Source of the DNA: Streptomyces kurssanovii
GTDB lineage: Bacteria; Actinomycetota; Actinomycetes; Streptomycetales; Streptomycetaceae
Assembly: GCF_014649695.1 (NCBI RefSeq)
Contig: NZ_BMTN01000007.1
Location: 62,001-126,000 of the forward strand
Direction: 5' to 3'
DNA length: 64,000 nt
This document shows positions 1 through 11,655 of this stretch, in pieces (the stretch's first letter is position 1; each line of letters starts with the position of its first letter). Under the pieces are notes generated by a model, which ran no database searches, was not told where the DNA came from, and worked only from the letters and a program-made list of their open reading frames with translations. The translations under genes and the position numbers were made by a program.

Positions 1-841
1 CGGCATGGTGTGCATCGCGGCCGCGGCGTTCTTCCTCTACGCGTACCGGATCTGGTTCAGCTACGGCATCGAGGCGGCGTCCCCCGCGACCCTGTTCACC
101 GCGATCCTGATGGGCATGTGCCTGGGCTTCCTGCCGCACAACATGCACCCCGCCAGGATCTTCATGGGCGACTCCGGCTCGATGCTGATCGGACTGGTCC
201 TCGCGGCGGCCGCGATCTCCGTGACCGGGCAGGTGGACATGGACGCCCTGCGGATCTTCGAGGGCGGCACCCGCCAGGCCACGCACGCGGCGCTGCCGGT
301 GTTCATCCCGCTGCTGCTGCCGCTGACGATCATCGCGATCCCGGTCGCGGACCTGCTGCTGGCGATCGTCCGCCGCACGTGGAAGGGCCAGTCCCCGTTC
401 GCGGCGGACCGCGGCCACCTCCACCACCGCCTCCTCGAGGTCGGCCACTCGCACAGCCGGGCCGTGCTGATCATGTACTTCTGGTCGGCGCTGATCGCCT
501 TCGGCGTCGTCGCGTACTCCATCCACTCGAAGTCCATGTGGATCGTGCTGGCGGTGGTGGTGCTGAGCGCGATCGGCCTGGTGCTGTTGCTGCTGCCGCG
601 CTTCACGCCGAGGGCGCCGCGCTGGGCGGAGAGCGTCGTCCCGCCGCGCTACCGCCGCCGCCGCGCAAGGTCCGCGGCGGCCACGGCCGGCGCTCCCGGA
701 CATCACGACAAGGCTGCTCCCGGGCCCGACGAGGAGCAGCGCGTCCCGGTCGGTGTGGGTGTCAGTGGCGTCAATGGCGCGACGGCCGTGGGACCACGGG
801 CCCGTTTCCCGGAGCGGGGCAGGGCGGACTCCACCCGCTGA
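1..841 (+). CDS. WecA/MraY-family undecaprenyl-phosphate sugar-1-phosphate transferase, 3' part
   Basis: C-terminal part of a polytopic membrane enzyme that transfers a sugar-1-phosphate, probably GlcNAc-1-P or similar, to undecaprenyl phosphate for cell-wall polymers. The reading frame is open to the left edge, so the start lies outside the window. Several hydrophobic helices are visible. The family signatures are present: the cytoplasmic loop motif NMHPARIFMGDSGSM, containing the conserved Asp of the MraY/WecA superfamily, and the His-rich loop DRGHLHHRL typical of the WecA/TagO branch. About 70 residues of basic, disordered tail follow the last helix. It sits just upstream of the atp operon, as in other streptomycetes. 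The family is certain; the exact sugar is inferred. Confidence 0.9.
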   Translation, partial: GMVCIAAAAFFLYAYRIWFSYGIEAASPATLFTAILMGMCLGFLPHNMHPARIFMGDSGSMLIGLVLAAAAISVTGQVDMDALRIFEGGTRQATHAALPVFIPLLLPLTIIAIPVADLLLAIVRRTWKGQSPFAADRGHLHHRLLEVGHSHSRAVLIMYFWSALIAFGVVAYSIHSKSMWIVLAVVVLSAIGLVLLLLPRFTPRAPRWAESVVPPRYRRRRARSAAATAGAPGHHDKAAPGPDEEQRVPVGVGVSGVNGATAVGPRARFPERGRADSTR

Positions 842-1264
842 CCGGATTTAGGCCGTCCGGCCGTGATGTTTACGAGGCACCGGCCGTCGATGGGCCTGTG
901 CGGCGCCGCCGCATGACGCTGCTTACCGGGTCCCGGCGCGTCCGGGGACGGCCGGATCCTTGTACTCCCTAGGGGGCATGTCCGCGGTCATGGGATGACG
1001 ACTGAGGCTCAGACCGTTGCATTACCAGGCATACCACCCAGTTGTCGTGCACACACGGGCGCGTTCACTCTCATGTGTGAGAGTTGGCACACGACTGGGT
1101 AAAGACCTCATCAAATAGTTTGTGATACCGTTCACGAGACCCGGAGACAGCGCCGAAGGACCGTAGTGCGACGGTTCGTTGGCCCCGAGGCCCATCTCGG
1201 GACCGGGCCTACGCTCGTCCATGACGACACCACTTTGCCCCCACCAGCAAGCGGAGATGCCGCC
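842..1264 (+). promoter_or_regulatory. Leader/promoter region of the atp operon with an inverted repeat
   Basis: Non-coding stretch of 423 bp between the WecA-like gene and atpI. It holds a perfect inverted repeat at 1067-1084 (ACTCTCA, four bases, TGAGAGT). A locally AT-richer patch lies at about 1085-1130, where an operon promoter would be expected. No convincing -35/-10 pair could be fixed by eye. An in-frame GTG at 1166 would extend atpI by 33 residues, but it lacks a ribosome-binding site and the extra residues are not membrane-like. Confidence 0.45.
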
Positions 1265-1702
1265 ATGCCGTCCAACGACGCACGCACCCTTGTTCATGCC
1301 GCCGTACCCACCGCAGCCGCCGGCGCTGTTGCCGCCGTCGTCAGCGCCGTGGTCGCGGGCGGCAAGGGTGCGCTCGGGGCGATCGTGGCCAGCCTGGTGG
1401 TGATCCTCTTCATGGGCATCGGGCTGTACGTCCTGCAGCGCGTGGCGAGGTCGATGCCGCAGCTGTTCCAGGCCATGGGTCTGATGCTCTATACGGCGCA
1501 GTTGCTGTTGATGTTCATCTTTGTCGCGATGTTCAAGAACACCACGTTGTTCAACCCCAAGGCCTTCGCCATCACGCTGGTCGCGCTGACCCTCGTCTGG
1601 ATCGGTGCGCAGACCCGTGCACACATGAAGGCCAAGATCCTTTACGTCGAACCCGACTCCTCTGCCGGCAGCAAGCCGGGAAACAAGGGGCCGTCGTCGT
1701 GA
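1265..1702 (+). CDS. atpI: ATP synthase protein I (AtpI-like)
   Basis: Small integral membrane protein of 145 residues at the head of the atp operon. In other bacteria AtpI assists assembly of the c-ring and may help import Mg2+. About four hydrophobic segments are visible between residues 8 and 120, followed by a short polar tail (KAKILYVEPD). The ATG at 1265 is chosen because GGAG lies 8 bases upstream and the protein begins MPSNDARTL, as I recall for Streptomyces homologues. AtpI proteins are poorly conserved, so the call rests on the membrane profile plus invariant position before atpB. A 225-bp gap to atpB could carry a second promoter. Confidence 0.85.
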   Translation: MPSNDARTLVHAAVPTAAAGAVAAVVSAVVAGGKGALGAIVASLVVILFMGIGLYVLQRVARSMPQLFQAMGLMLYTAQLLLMFIFVAMFKNTTLFNPKAFAITLVALTLVWIGAQTRAHMKAKILYVEPDSSAGSKPGNKGPSS

Positions 1703-1927
1703 GGGGTAGGGCCGGTATAAGTGCGCGTTCGGGATCCTGCTATCGTCCGGTGCCAACTGCGGCATCGCGGGCGCGGGCATCTGAGCTGACGCCTGCTTAT
1801 TCGCGAGGCTTGATGCCCCACTGCCGCCCCACCATTCGAAACACCAGTCCAGTGCCGACCCGCGGCCTCGTGCCGCGCCGACACAACGAGGTTGCCGTAC
1901 CTATGCGCCACGCTGAAGGAGCCCGCG

Positions 1928-2749
1928 GTGAGTGCTGACCCGACGCAGGTGCTCGCCTTCGAGACCGACTGCCACATCTTTGACGGTTGTGGCTTTCCGG
2001 CACCGGGCCTGCACTCGTTCCTGTTCGAGCCGCTCTGGGGCGACGGGGACAGCAATCTGTACTTCAACAAGACGATGCTTCTGGCGCTTCTGGGCTCCGT
2101 CATCATCGTCGGGTTCTTCTGGGCTGCCTTCCGCAACCCGAAGGTTGTCCCCGGCAAGCTGCAGATGGTTGCCGAGTCCGGCTACGACTTCATCCGCCGC
2201 GGTGTCGTCTACGAGACGATCGGCAAGCGTGAGGGCGAGAAGTACGTCCCCTTCGTGGTCGCGCTGTTCTTCTTTGTCTGGATGATGAACCTCTGGTCGA
2301 TCATCCCGCTTGCGCAGTTCCCGGTGACGTCGATCATCTCGTACCCGCTGGTACTGGCTCTGCTCGTCTACTTCACCTGGGTCTCCCTGACGTTCAAGCG
2401 TCACGGTTTCGTCGGCTTCTGGAAGAACGTCACCGGCTTCGACAAGTCGCTCGGCCCGGTTGCGTACCTCGCGGCCTTCATCGAGCTCTTCTCGAACCTC
2501 CTGGTCCGTCCCTTCACGCACGCCGTGCGACTCTTCGCGAACATGTTCGCGGGGCACACCCTGCTGCTGCTCTTCACGATCGCCAGCTGGTACCTGCTGA
2601 ACGGGATCGGGATCGCCTACGCCGGCGTCTCGTTCGTCATGGTCATCGTGATGACGGCCTTCGAGCTCTTCATCCAGGCAGTGCAGGCCTATGTCTTCGT
2701 GCTCCTGACCTGCACCTACATCCAGGGCGCGCTCGCCGAGCACCACTGA
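1928..2749 (+). CDS. atpB: F0 ATP synthase subunit a
   Basis: Membrane stator subunit a (273 aa), which forms the two proton half-channels against the c-ring. The helix with the essential stator arginine is clear in RPFTHAVRLFANMFAGH; the Arg before LFANM corresponds to aR210 of E. coli. Five to six membrane segments are visible. The GTG start at 1928 is preferred because a GAAGGAG-like site lies just upstream and the protein then begins (M)SADPTQVLAFETDCHIF. An upstream in-frame TTG at 1892 has no support. It is followed after 68 bp by atpE. Confidence 0.97.
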   Translation: MSADPTQVLAFETDCHIFDGCGFPAPGLHSFLFEPLWGDGDSNLYFNKTMLLALLGSVIIVGFFWAAFRNPKVVPGKLQMVAESGYDFIRRGVVYETIGKREGEKYVPFVVALFFFVWMMNLWSIIPLAQFPVTSIISYPLVLALLVYFTWVSLTFKRHGFVGFWKNVTGFDKSLGPVAYLAAFIELFSNLLVRPFTHAVRLFANMFAGHTLLLLFTIASWYLLNGIGIAYAGVSFVMVIVMTAFELFIQAVQAYVFVLLTCTYIQGALAEHH

Positions 2750-2799
2750 GCCCCCTCGCTGTCCCAATCGTCCGGTGGCCAACCCCCGCCGGTCCGTAA

Positions 2800-3042
<243 letters not shown>

Positions 3043-3081
3043 GACGAACTGCGACCAGTCGAACCGACGAAAGGCACTGAT

Positions 3082-3636
3082 GTGAACCCCCTGGTTCAGC
3101 TCGCGCAGGAAGGTGCGGAAAACCCGCTCATCCCGCCGATTCCCGAGCTTGTCATCGGTCTGATCGCCTTTGTCATCGTCTTCGGCTTCCTCGCCAAGAA
3201 GCTCCTCCCGAACATCAACAAGGTTCTGGAAGAGCGCCGCGAGGCCATCGAAGGCGGTATCGAGAAGGCCGACGCCGCCAAGACCGAGGCTGAGAGCGTC
3301 CTTGAGCAGTACAAGGCGCAGCTCGCCGAGGCCCGTCACGAGGCCGCTCGGCTGCGCCAGGAGGCGACCGAGCAGGGCACCGCGATCATCCAGGAGATGA
3401 AGGCGGAAGGCCAGCGGCAGCGTGAGGAGATCATCGCGGCCGGCCACGCCCAGATCGAGGCCGACCGCAAGGCCGCGGCCGCGGCGCTGCGTCAGGACGT
3501 GGGCAAGCTCGCCACCGACCTGGCCGGCAAGCTGGTCGGTGAGTCCCTCGAGGACCACGCCCGCCAGAGCCGCACCATCGACCGCTTCCTCGACTCGCTC
3601 GAGGACGGCGCTTCGAAGGCAGAGGCCACCCGATGA
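3082..3636 (+). CDS. atpF: F0 ATP synthase subunit b
   Basis: Peripheral-stalk subunit of 184 aa. One N-terminal membrane helix (about residues 20-38, LVIGLIAFVIVFGFLAKKL) is followed by a long charged coiled coil that reaches up the side of F1 to subunit delta. It uses a GTG start with GAAAGGC upstream. The stop overlaps the start of atpH (ATGA), giving translational coupling. A single b-type gene is present, as usual in Streptomyces. Confidence 0.97.
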   Translation: MNPLVQLAQEGAENPLIPPIPELVIGLIAFVIVFGFLAKKLLPNINKVLEERREAIEGGIEKADAAKTEAESVLEQYKAQLAEARHEAARLRQEATEQGTAIIQEMKAEGQRQREEIIAAGHAQIEADRKAAAAALRQDVGKLATDLAGKLVGESLEDHARQSRTIDRFLDSLEDGASKAEATR

Positions 3637-4448
3637 ACGGAGCCAGCCGCGAGGCGCTGGCCGCCGCGCACGAGTCGCTCGACGCGCTGACCGACAACAC
3701 GTCGGTCGACGCGGCGAAGCTCGCCGGCGAGCTGGCCGCCGTCACCGCGCTGCTCGACCGAGAGGTGTCGCTGCGTCGGGTCCTCACCGACCCGGCGCAG
3801 GCCGCCGAGGCCAAGGCCGAGCTGGCCGGACGCATCCTCGCCGGTCAGGTCGGCGGCGAGACCGCCGACCTGGTCAAGGGCATGGTCCGGTCCCGCTGGT
3901 CGCAGTCCCGCGACCTGGTCGACTCGCTCGAGGAACTGGCGAGCACCGCCGACCTCACCGCGGCGCAGAAGACCGGTGTGCTCGACAACGTCGAGGACGA
4001 GCTGTTCCGCTTCGGCCGGATCCTTTCGTCCAGCAACGACCTGCGGTCGGCCCTGACGAACCGTTCGGCGACACCGACCGCCAAGGGCGAGCTGCTCAGC
4101 AGCCTGCTCGGCGGCAAGGCCGACCCGGTCACCGAGCGTCTGGTCGTCCGTCTCGCCACGCACCCGCGGGGACGTAGCCTGGAGTCGGGACTCGAGTCCC
4201 TGTCCAAGCTCGCCGCGGCGCGGCGGGACCGGATGGTCGCCGTCGTCACGTCGGCGGTGCCGCTGTCCGAGGCGCAGAAGCAGCGTCTCGGAGCGGGTCT
4301 GGCGCGGATGTACGGCCGTGACATGCACCTCAACCTCGAAGTGGACCCCACGGTCCTCGGCGGGATCTCGGTGCGGGTCGGTGACGAGATCATCAACGGC
4401 ACCATCGCGGAGCGCCTCGAAGAGGCGACCCGTCGCATGGCCGGCTGA
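3633..4448 (+). CDS. atpH: F1 ATP synthase subunit delta
   Basis: Peripheral-stalk/F1 connector of 271 aa. It is longer than the E. coli delta (177 aa) because actinobacterial deltas carry an N-terminal helical extension, here roughly the first 95 residues. The C-terminal OSCP-like part ([29 protein letters not shown], then [20 protein letters not shown]) is the classic signature. Its start overlaps the atpF stop by four bases. The 133-bp spacer to atpA contains a small hairpin. Confidence 0.97.
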   Translation: MNGASREALAAAHESLDALTDNTSVDAAKLAGELAAVTALLDREVSLRRVLTDPAQAAEAKAELAGRILAGQVGGETADLVKGMVRSRWSQSRDLVDSLEELASTADLTAAQKTGVLDNVEDELFRFGRILSSSNDLRSALTNRSATPTAKGELLSSLLGGKADPVTERLVVRLATHPRGRSLESGLESLSKLAAARRDRMVAVVTSAVPLSEAQKQRLGAGLARMYGRDMHLNLEVDPTVLGGISVRVGDEIINGTIAERLEEATRRMAG

Positions 4449-4517
4449 CGGCGCAGCGCAGAACAGAACAGCAAGACCAGCGGCCCGGTTGGGCCGTGCA
4501 GAGATTGCAGAAGATTC

Positions 4518-4535
4518 CTGGGGGTCGGCCCCCAG
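4518..4535. repeat. Short intergenic hairpin between atpH and atpA
   Basis: Perfect 7-bp stem CTGGGGG / CCCCCAG with a TCGG tetraloop, followed by ACCCCC. It lies between the delta and alpha genes. It has no following T-run and the operon clearly continues, so it is more likely an RNA-processing or stability element, or a remnant of the dispersed intergenic repeat seen at 35394-35647, than a true terminator. Confidence 0.55.
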
Positions 4536-4581
4536 ACCCCCAAAGAAACTTCGGGCCCAACAAGGAGAGCAGGGAACCCAG

Positions 4582-6174
4582 ATGGCGGAGCTCACGATCC
4601 GGCCGGAGGAGATCCGGGACGCGCTGGAGAACTATGTCCAGTCGTACCAGCCGGACGCGGCCTCGCGCGAGGAGGTCGGCACGGTCAGCCTGGCCGGCGA
4701 CGGTATCGCGAAGGTCGAGGGTCTTCCCTCGGCCATGGCGAACGAGCTGCTGAAGTTCGAGGACGGCACCCTCGGTCTCGCCCTCAACCTCGAGGAGCGC
4801 GAGATCGGTGCGATCGTCCTCGGCGAGTTCAACGGTATCGAGGAGGGTCAGCCGGTCACCCGCACCGGTGAGGTCCTCTCGGTCGGTGTCGGCGAGGGCT
4901 ACCTGGGCCGTGTCGTCGACCCGCTCGGTAACCCGATCGACGGCCTCGGCGAGATCGCGACCGAGGGCCGCCGCGCCCTTGAGCTGCAGGCCCCGGGCGT
5001 CATGGCCCGTAAGTCGGTGCACGAGCCGATGCAGACCGGCTACAAGGCCGTCGACGCGATGGTGCCGATCGGCCGCGGCCAGCGTCAGCTGATCATTGGT
5101 GACCGTCAGACCGGCAAGACCGCTCTGGCTGTCGACACGATCATCAACCAGCGTGACAACTGGCGTTCCGGCGACCCGAAGAAGCAGGTCCGCTGCATCT
5201 ACGTCGCCATCGGCCAGAAGGGCTCGACCATCGCGTCCGTTCGCGGCGCCCTGGAAGAGGCCGGCGCGCTCGAGTACACGACGATCGTCGCCGCCCCGGC
5301 GTCCGACCCGGCCGGCTTCAAGTACCTGGCCCCGTACACCGGCTCGGCCATCGGCCAGCACTGGATGTACGACGGCAAGCACGTCCTCATCATCTTCGAC
5401 GACCTCTCGAAGCAGGCCGACGCCTACCGCGCCGTGTCCCTGCTGCTGCGCCGCCCGCCGGGCCGTGAGGCCTACCCGGGTGACGTCTTCTACCTGCACT
5501 CGCGTCTGCTGGAGCGCTGCGCCAAGCTCTCCGACGACATGGGCGCCGGTTCGATGACCGGTCTGCCGATCGTCGAGACCAAGGCGAACGACGTGTCGGC
5601 GTTCATCCCGACCAACGTCATCTCCATCACCGACGGCCAGTGCTTCCTGGAGTCCGACCTGTTCAACGCCGGCCAGCGTCCGGCCCTGAACGTCGGTATC
5701 TCGGTCTCCCGTGTGGGTGGTTCCGCCCAGCACAAGGCCATGAAGCAGGTCTCCGGCCGTCTGCGTGTGGACCTCGCCCAGTACCGCGAGCTGGAGGCGT
5801 TCGCCGCCTTCGGTTCCGACCTGGACGCGGCCTCCAAGGCGCAGATGGAGCGCGGTAAGCGGATGGTCGAGCTGCTGAAGCAGGCTCAGTACCAGCCGAT
5901 GCCCGTCGAGGAGCAGGTCGTCTCCGTCTGGGCCGGTACCACCGGCAAGATGGACGACGTCCCGGTCGCGGACATCCGTCGCTTCGAGGTCGAGCTGCTG
6001 GAGTACCTGCGCCGTGAGCGCAAGGAGCTCCTGACCAGCATCGCCGAGGGCGGCAAGATGTCGGACGACACCCTCCAGTCCGTCGCTGACGCCATCGCCG
6101 CGTTCAAGAAGCAGTTCGAGACCTCGGACGGCAAGCTTCTGGGCGAGGACGTTCCGGTCAGCACCGCCAAGTAG
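4582..6174 (+). CDS. atpA: F1 ATP synthase subunit alpha
   Basis: Regulatory nucleotide-binding subunit (530 aa) of the F1 hexamer. Walker A is GDRQTGKT at residues 173-180; Walker B is the [17 protein letters not shown] region. The C-terminal helical domain is complete. The ATG at 4582 is chosen because the protein then begins [19 protein letters not shown], typical of actinobacterial alpha subunits, with AGGGA about six bases upstream. The frame is open further 5', but that part reads as out-of-frame atpH sequence. Confidence 0.98.
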   Translation: MAELTIRPEEIRDALENYVQSYQPDAASREEVGTVSLAGDGIAKVEGLPSAMANELLKFEDGTLGLALNLEEREIGAIVLGEFNGIEEGQPVTRTGEVLSVGVGEGYLGRVVDPLGNPIDGLGEIATEGRRALELQAPGVMARKSVHEPMQTGYKAVDAMVPIGRGQRQLIIGDRQTGKTALAVDTIINQRDNWRSGDPKKQVRCIYVAIGQKGSTIASVRGALEEAGALEYTTIVAAPASDPAGFKYLAPYTGSAIGQHWMYDGKHVLIIFDDLSKQADAYRAVSLLLRRPPGREAYPGDVFYLHSRLLERCAKLSDDMGAGSMTGLPIVETKANDVSAFIPTNVISITDGQCFLESDLFNAGQRPALNVGISVSRVGGSAQHKAMKQVSGRLRVDLAQYRELEAFAAFGSDLDAASKAQMERGKRMVELLKQAQYQPMPVEEQVVSVWAGTTGKMDDVPVADIRRFEVELLEYLRRERKELLTSIAEGGKMSDDTLQSVADAIAAFKKQFETSDGKLLGEDVPVSTAK

Positions 6175-6195
6175 ACGACGGAAGGGACCTGACTC

Positions 6196-8555
<2,360 letters not shown>

Positions 8556-8570
8556 GTCGCATGACTCGCT

Positions 8571-8599
8571 GAAGGGGGCGGGCACGTCCCGCCCCCTTC
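8571..8599 (+). terminator. Strong hairpin between atpD and atpC (partial terminator or processing site)
   Basis: Perfect 12-bp stem GAAGGGGGCGGG / CCCGCCCCCTTC with a CACGT loop, followed by TTCACG. It lies only 15 bases after the atpD stop and 67 bases before the atpC start. It looks like an intrinsic terminator, though it lacks a long T-tract, and could lower epsilon expression or stabilise the 3' end of upstream messages. Confidence 0.7.
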
Positions 8600-8665
8600 T
8601 TCACGCCCCTTAGAATTGACCCAACACCCGGCATGACCGCCGGGTGGTGACCCGAGGAGCCAACC

Positions 8666-9040
8666 TTGGCTGCTGAGCTGCACGTCGAGCTGGTCGCCGC
8701 CGACCGTAGTGTCTGGTCCGGCGAGGCCACCCTGGTCGTCGCGCGCACCACGTCCGGCGACATCGGCGTCATGCCCGGTCACCAGCCGCTGCTGGGTGTG
8801 CTGGAATCGGGCCCGGTGACCATTCGCACGAGCGAGGGTGGGACCGTCGTCGCCGCGGTGCACGGTGGTTTCATCTCGTTCGCGGACAACAAGCTGTCGC
8901 TGCTGGCGGAGATCGCCGAGCTGGCGGACGAGATCGACGTCCAGCGTGCCGAGCGTGCGCTGGAGCGCGCCAAGTCGGACACGGACGCCGCCGCCGAGCG
9001 GCGCGCCGACGTCCGTCTGCGTGCGGTGGCGGTGCGCTAG
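8666..9040 (+). CDS. atpC: F1 ATP synthase subunit epsilon
   Basis: Rotor-base subunit and intrinsic ATPase inhibitor, 124 aa. The N-terminal beta-sandwich is recognisable (LHVELVAADRSVWSGEATLVVARTTSGDIGVMPGHQPLLGVL), and the C-terminal helical hairpin is short, as in actinobacteria. The start is TTG at 8666, fixed by GAGGAG six bases upstream; no alternative ATG/GTG fits. It is separated from atpD by the hairpin at 8571-8599 and closes the operon. Confidence 0.96.
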   Translation: MAAELHVELVAADRSVWSGEATLVVARTTSGDIGVMPGHQPLLGVLESGPVTIRTSEGGTVVAAVHGGFISFADNKLSLLAEIAELADEIDVQRAERALERAKSDTDAAAERRADVRLRAVAVR

Positions 9041-9063
9041 TCGCGCCCCACGAGAAGTTCGAC

Positions 9064-9113
9064 CCTCAGCCGCGGCCGGCCCGGATCTCCTTCGGGCCGT
9101 GCCGCGGCTGAGG
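9064..9113 (+). terminator. Terminator of the atp operon
   Basis: Long two-part hairpin. The outer perfect 13-bp stem is CCTCAGCCGCGGC / GCCGCGGCTGAGG. The inner stem is CGGCCCG / CGGGCCG, around a 9-base loop with one bulged T. It starts 24 bases after the atpC stop. It has no T-run, as is common in Streptomyces. Confidence 0.85.
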
Positions 9114-9168
9114 CGATGCAGGTGCACGTGATATTCGGTTACGGGACGATGCGAGGAGGTCGGTGGAG

Positions 9169-9615
9169 ATGTTCCTCGCTCTGCTTGTGAGCGGTTCTGT
9201 CGTCGCACTGGTGCTGATCGGACTGTTCGTCTTCGGTCTGCGCAGGAGGCTGATCCAGCGCTCCGGCGGTACGTTCGACTGCAGTCTGCGCTGGAACCTC
9301 GCGGAAGATCACGATGCTTCCGGCAAGGGGTGGGTGTACGGCGTCGCCCGGTACAGCGGTGACCGGATCGAGTGGTTCCGGATCTTCTCGTACGCGCCCC
9401 GGCCCCGCAGGGTGCTCGAGCGCTCCGCGATCGAGGTGCTGGCCCGCCGCACGCCGGAGGGCGAGGAGGAGCTGGCGCTCCTCTCCGATTCCGTCGTGCT
9501 CGCCTGCCGGCACCGCGGGACCCGGCTGGAGCTGTCGATGAGCGAGGACGCGCTGACCGGCTTCCTCGCCTGGCTGGAGGCTGCCCCGCCCGGCCAGCGG
9601 GTCAACGTCGCATAG
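9169..9615 (+). CDS. DUF2550 membrane protein
   Basis: Conserved actinobacterial protein of about 148 aa and unknown function. One N-terminal transmembrane helix (FLALLVSGSVVALVLIGLFVF) is followed by a basic stop-transfer GLRRRLIQRSGGTFDCSLRW and a compact mixed domain. The ATG at 9169 is preferred over GTG 9163 because AGGAGG at 9154-9159 is nine bases from the ATG and too close to the GTG. It invariably sits next to the atp operon in streptomycetes. It probably faces the cytoplasm after one membrane anchor; I cannot assign a reaction. Confidence 0.9.
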   Translation: MFLALLVSGSVVALVLIGLFVFGLRRRLIQRSGGTFDCSLRWNLAEDHDASGKGWVYGVARYSGDRIEWFRIFSYAPRPRRVLERSAIEVLARRTPEGEEELALLSDSVVLACRHRGTRLELSMSEDALTGFLAWLEAAPPGQRVNVA

Positions 9616-9661
9616 CGATCGTCCGGCGCGTACGGATATGCGTTGTCGCGTCGTAGCGCAT

Positions 9662-9699
9662 GACAAAGCCCGGGAGAGGTGACTCTCCCGGGCTTTGTC
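9662..9699. terminator. Bidirectional terminator between DUF2550 gene and chiC
   Basis: Perfect 17-bp stem GACAAAGCCCGGGAGAG with a GTGA tetraloop. It lies between the converging ends of the DUF2550 gene (+) and the chitinase gene (-). Its outer arms carry A/T residues on both strands, so it can serve both directions. Confidence 0.93.
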
Positions 9700-9716
9700 G
9701 TCATCGGACCGAGGTG

Positions 9717-11570
9717 CTATCCGAGGCCGCTGTTGATCGCGCCGACGAGCTCTCCGTTGCTCGTGTCACCGCTGAACTCCCAGAAGAACGCGCCACCGAG
9801 GCCCTGGTTGTTCGCCCAGTTCATCTTGGAGGTGACGGTCGCCGGGGTGTCGTAGCTCCACCAGTTGGTGCCGCAGTGGGCGTACGCCGTGCCGGCGATC
9901 GTCCCGGTGGCCGGGCAACTGCTCTTGAGGACCTTGTAGTCCTCGATGCCCTGCTCGTACGTGCCGGCCGCCGGACCGGTGGCCGTGCCGCCCGGGGCGG
10001 ACTGGGTCACGCCGGTCCAGCCGCGTCCGTAGAAGCCGATGCCCAGCAGCAGCTTCTTGGCCGGCACACCCTTCGCCTTGAACTTGGCGATCGCCTCGGC
10101 GGAGTTGAATCCGGCCTGCGGGATGCCCGGGTACGAGGTGAGCGGGGAGTGCGGGGCCGTGGGGCCCTTGGCCGCCCAGGCGCCGAAGAAGTCGTACGTC
10201 ATCACGTTGTACCAGTCGAGGTACTGCGCGGCGCCGCCGTAGTCGGCCGCGTCGATCTTGCCGCCGGACGAGGCGTCGGCCGTGACCGCGGCGGTGACCA
10301 GGTTGTTCGCGCCGAACTTGGTGCGCATGGCCTGCATCATGTTCTTGAACGCGGCGGGGCCGCTGGTGTCGCAGGTCAGACCGCAGGCGTTCGGGTACTC
10401 CCAGTCGAGGTCGATGCCGTCGAAGACGTCCGCCCAGCGCGGGTCCTCGACCAGGTCGTAGCAGGACTGGGCGAAGGCGGCCGGGTTCTGCACGGCCTGG
10501 CCGAAGCCGCCGGACCAGGTCCAGCCGCCGAACGACCACAGGACCTTGATGTGCGGGTACTGGGCCTTCAGCTTGCGCAGCTGGTTGAAGTTGCCGCGCA
10601 GCGGCTGGTCCCAGGTGTCGGCCTTGCCGTCGACGGACTGGTCGGCGGTGTAGGCCTTGTCGTAGTCGGCGTAGGCGTCACCGATGGTGCACTTGCCGCC
10701 GCTGACGTTGCCGAAGGCGTAGTTGATGTGGGTGATCTTCGACGCGGAGCCGGAGGTCACCAGGTTCTTCACGTGGTAGTTGCGGCCGTAGACGCCCCAG
10801 TTGGTGAAGTAGCCCAGCTTGACCTTGTCGCCGGGGCCGGGCTCTCCGCCGCTGCCACCGGTGGTGCGGACGGCGACGGCACCGCTGACGGGGCCGGTCT
10901 GGTCGGCGCTGTCCCGCGCCTGGACCGAGTACGAGTAGTCCGTGCCGGCGGTCAGGCCGGTGTTGGTGTACGTGGTGCCGGTGACCGTGGCGATCTTGGC
11001 GCCGTCGCGCAGGACGTCGTAGTTCTTGATGCCCTTGTCGTCGGTGGCGGCGCTCCAGCTGAGGTTCACCGACGTGTCGGTGACGCCGGAGGCCGTGGGG
11101 GTGCCGGGGGCGGAGGGCGGGTTGTCACCGGGCACGCTGCCGCCGTCGCACGAGGCGCCGTTCAGCTTGCAGTTGGACGGCGAGCCCGGGCCGCTGCCGT
11201 TGAAGCCGAAGGAGACGGAGGCGCCCGGGGCGAGCGTGCCGTTCCAGCCGACGTTCTTGGCGGTCCAGTGGTCACCGGAGTTGGTGACGGTGGCGTCCCA
11301 GGCGGAGGTGACGCGGGTGCCGGAGGGGAAGTCCCACTCGACGGTCCAGGAGTTGATGGTCGTGGTGCCGGTGTTCTTCACCGTCCACTTGCCCTCGAAG
11401 CCGGTGCCCCAGTCGGAGGACTTGGCGTAGGTGGCCGTCGCCGAGGTGGCCGCTTCCGCGGGCGAGGCGAGTCCCACCATGGCGGCGAGGGGGAGGAGGA
11501 GGGCGGTCAGTCCCGCGGTGGCCCTGGCTCTGAACCGTGATCGCGGGCGTGGGGGCGCTTCGGTGCTCAA
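9717..11570 (-). CDS. chiC: Secreted GH18 chitinase with CBM2 and fibronectin III domains
   Basis: Endo-acting chitinase of 617 aa, exported to degrade chitin. Domains in order: a Sec signal peptide ending at ASPAEA (cleavage near residue 40); a CBM2 chitin/cellulose-binding module (about 41-140); a fibronectin type III domain (about 150-240); and a GH18 barrel (about 250-615). The catalytic motif DGIDLDWEYP has its acid/base Glu at about residue 391. The TTG start at 11570 is set by GAGGAG five bases upstream. The architecture and the neighbouring chiR/chiS pair match Streptomyces ChiC. Expression is expected to be chitin-inducible and glucose-repressed, from the known family promoter present upstream. 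Confidence 0.95.
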   Translation of the reverse strand: MSTEAPPRPRSRFRARATAGLTALLLPLAAMVGLASPAEAATSATATYAKSSDWGTGFEGKWTVKNTGTTTINSWTVEWDFPSGTRVTSAWDATVTNSGDHWTAKNVGWNGTLAPGASVSFGFNGSGPGSPSNCKLNGASCDGGSVPGDNPPSAPGTPTASGVTDTSVNLSWSAATDDKGIKNYDVLRDGAKIATVTGTTYTNTGLTAGTDYSYSVQARDSADQTGPVSGAVAVRTTGGSGGEPGPGDKVKLGYFTNWGVYGRNYHVKNLVTSGSASKITHINYAFGNVSGGKCTIGDAYADYDKAYTADQSVDGKADTWDQPLRGNFNQLRKLKAQYPHIKVLWSFGGWTWSGGFGQAVQNPAAFAQSCYDLVEDPRWADVFDGIDLDWEYPNACGLTCDTSGPAAFKNMMQAMRTKFGANNLVTAAVTADASSGGKIDAADYGGAAQYLDWYNVMTYDFFGAWAAKGPTAPHSPLTSYPGIPQAGFNSAEAIAKFKAKGVPAKKLLLGIGFYGRGWTGVTQSAPGGTATGPAAGTYEQGIEDYKVLKSSCPATGTIAGTAYAHCGTNWWSYDTPATVTSKMNWANNQGLGGAFFWEFSGDTSNGELVGAINSGLG

Positions 11571-11655
11571 GGATGCTCCTCGAGTTGAGTGCGGACATGT
11601 CAGGGGTGGTCCGTGCACTGTGCACACCGCGGGGCTCACCGCAGTGTGCTCGGTG

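Noticed and set aside
1022-1780. A 252-residue minus-strand frame over the atp leader and atpI
   Set aside because: It overlaps atpI in antisense and has random His/Arg/Pro-rich composition; no homology-like features.
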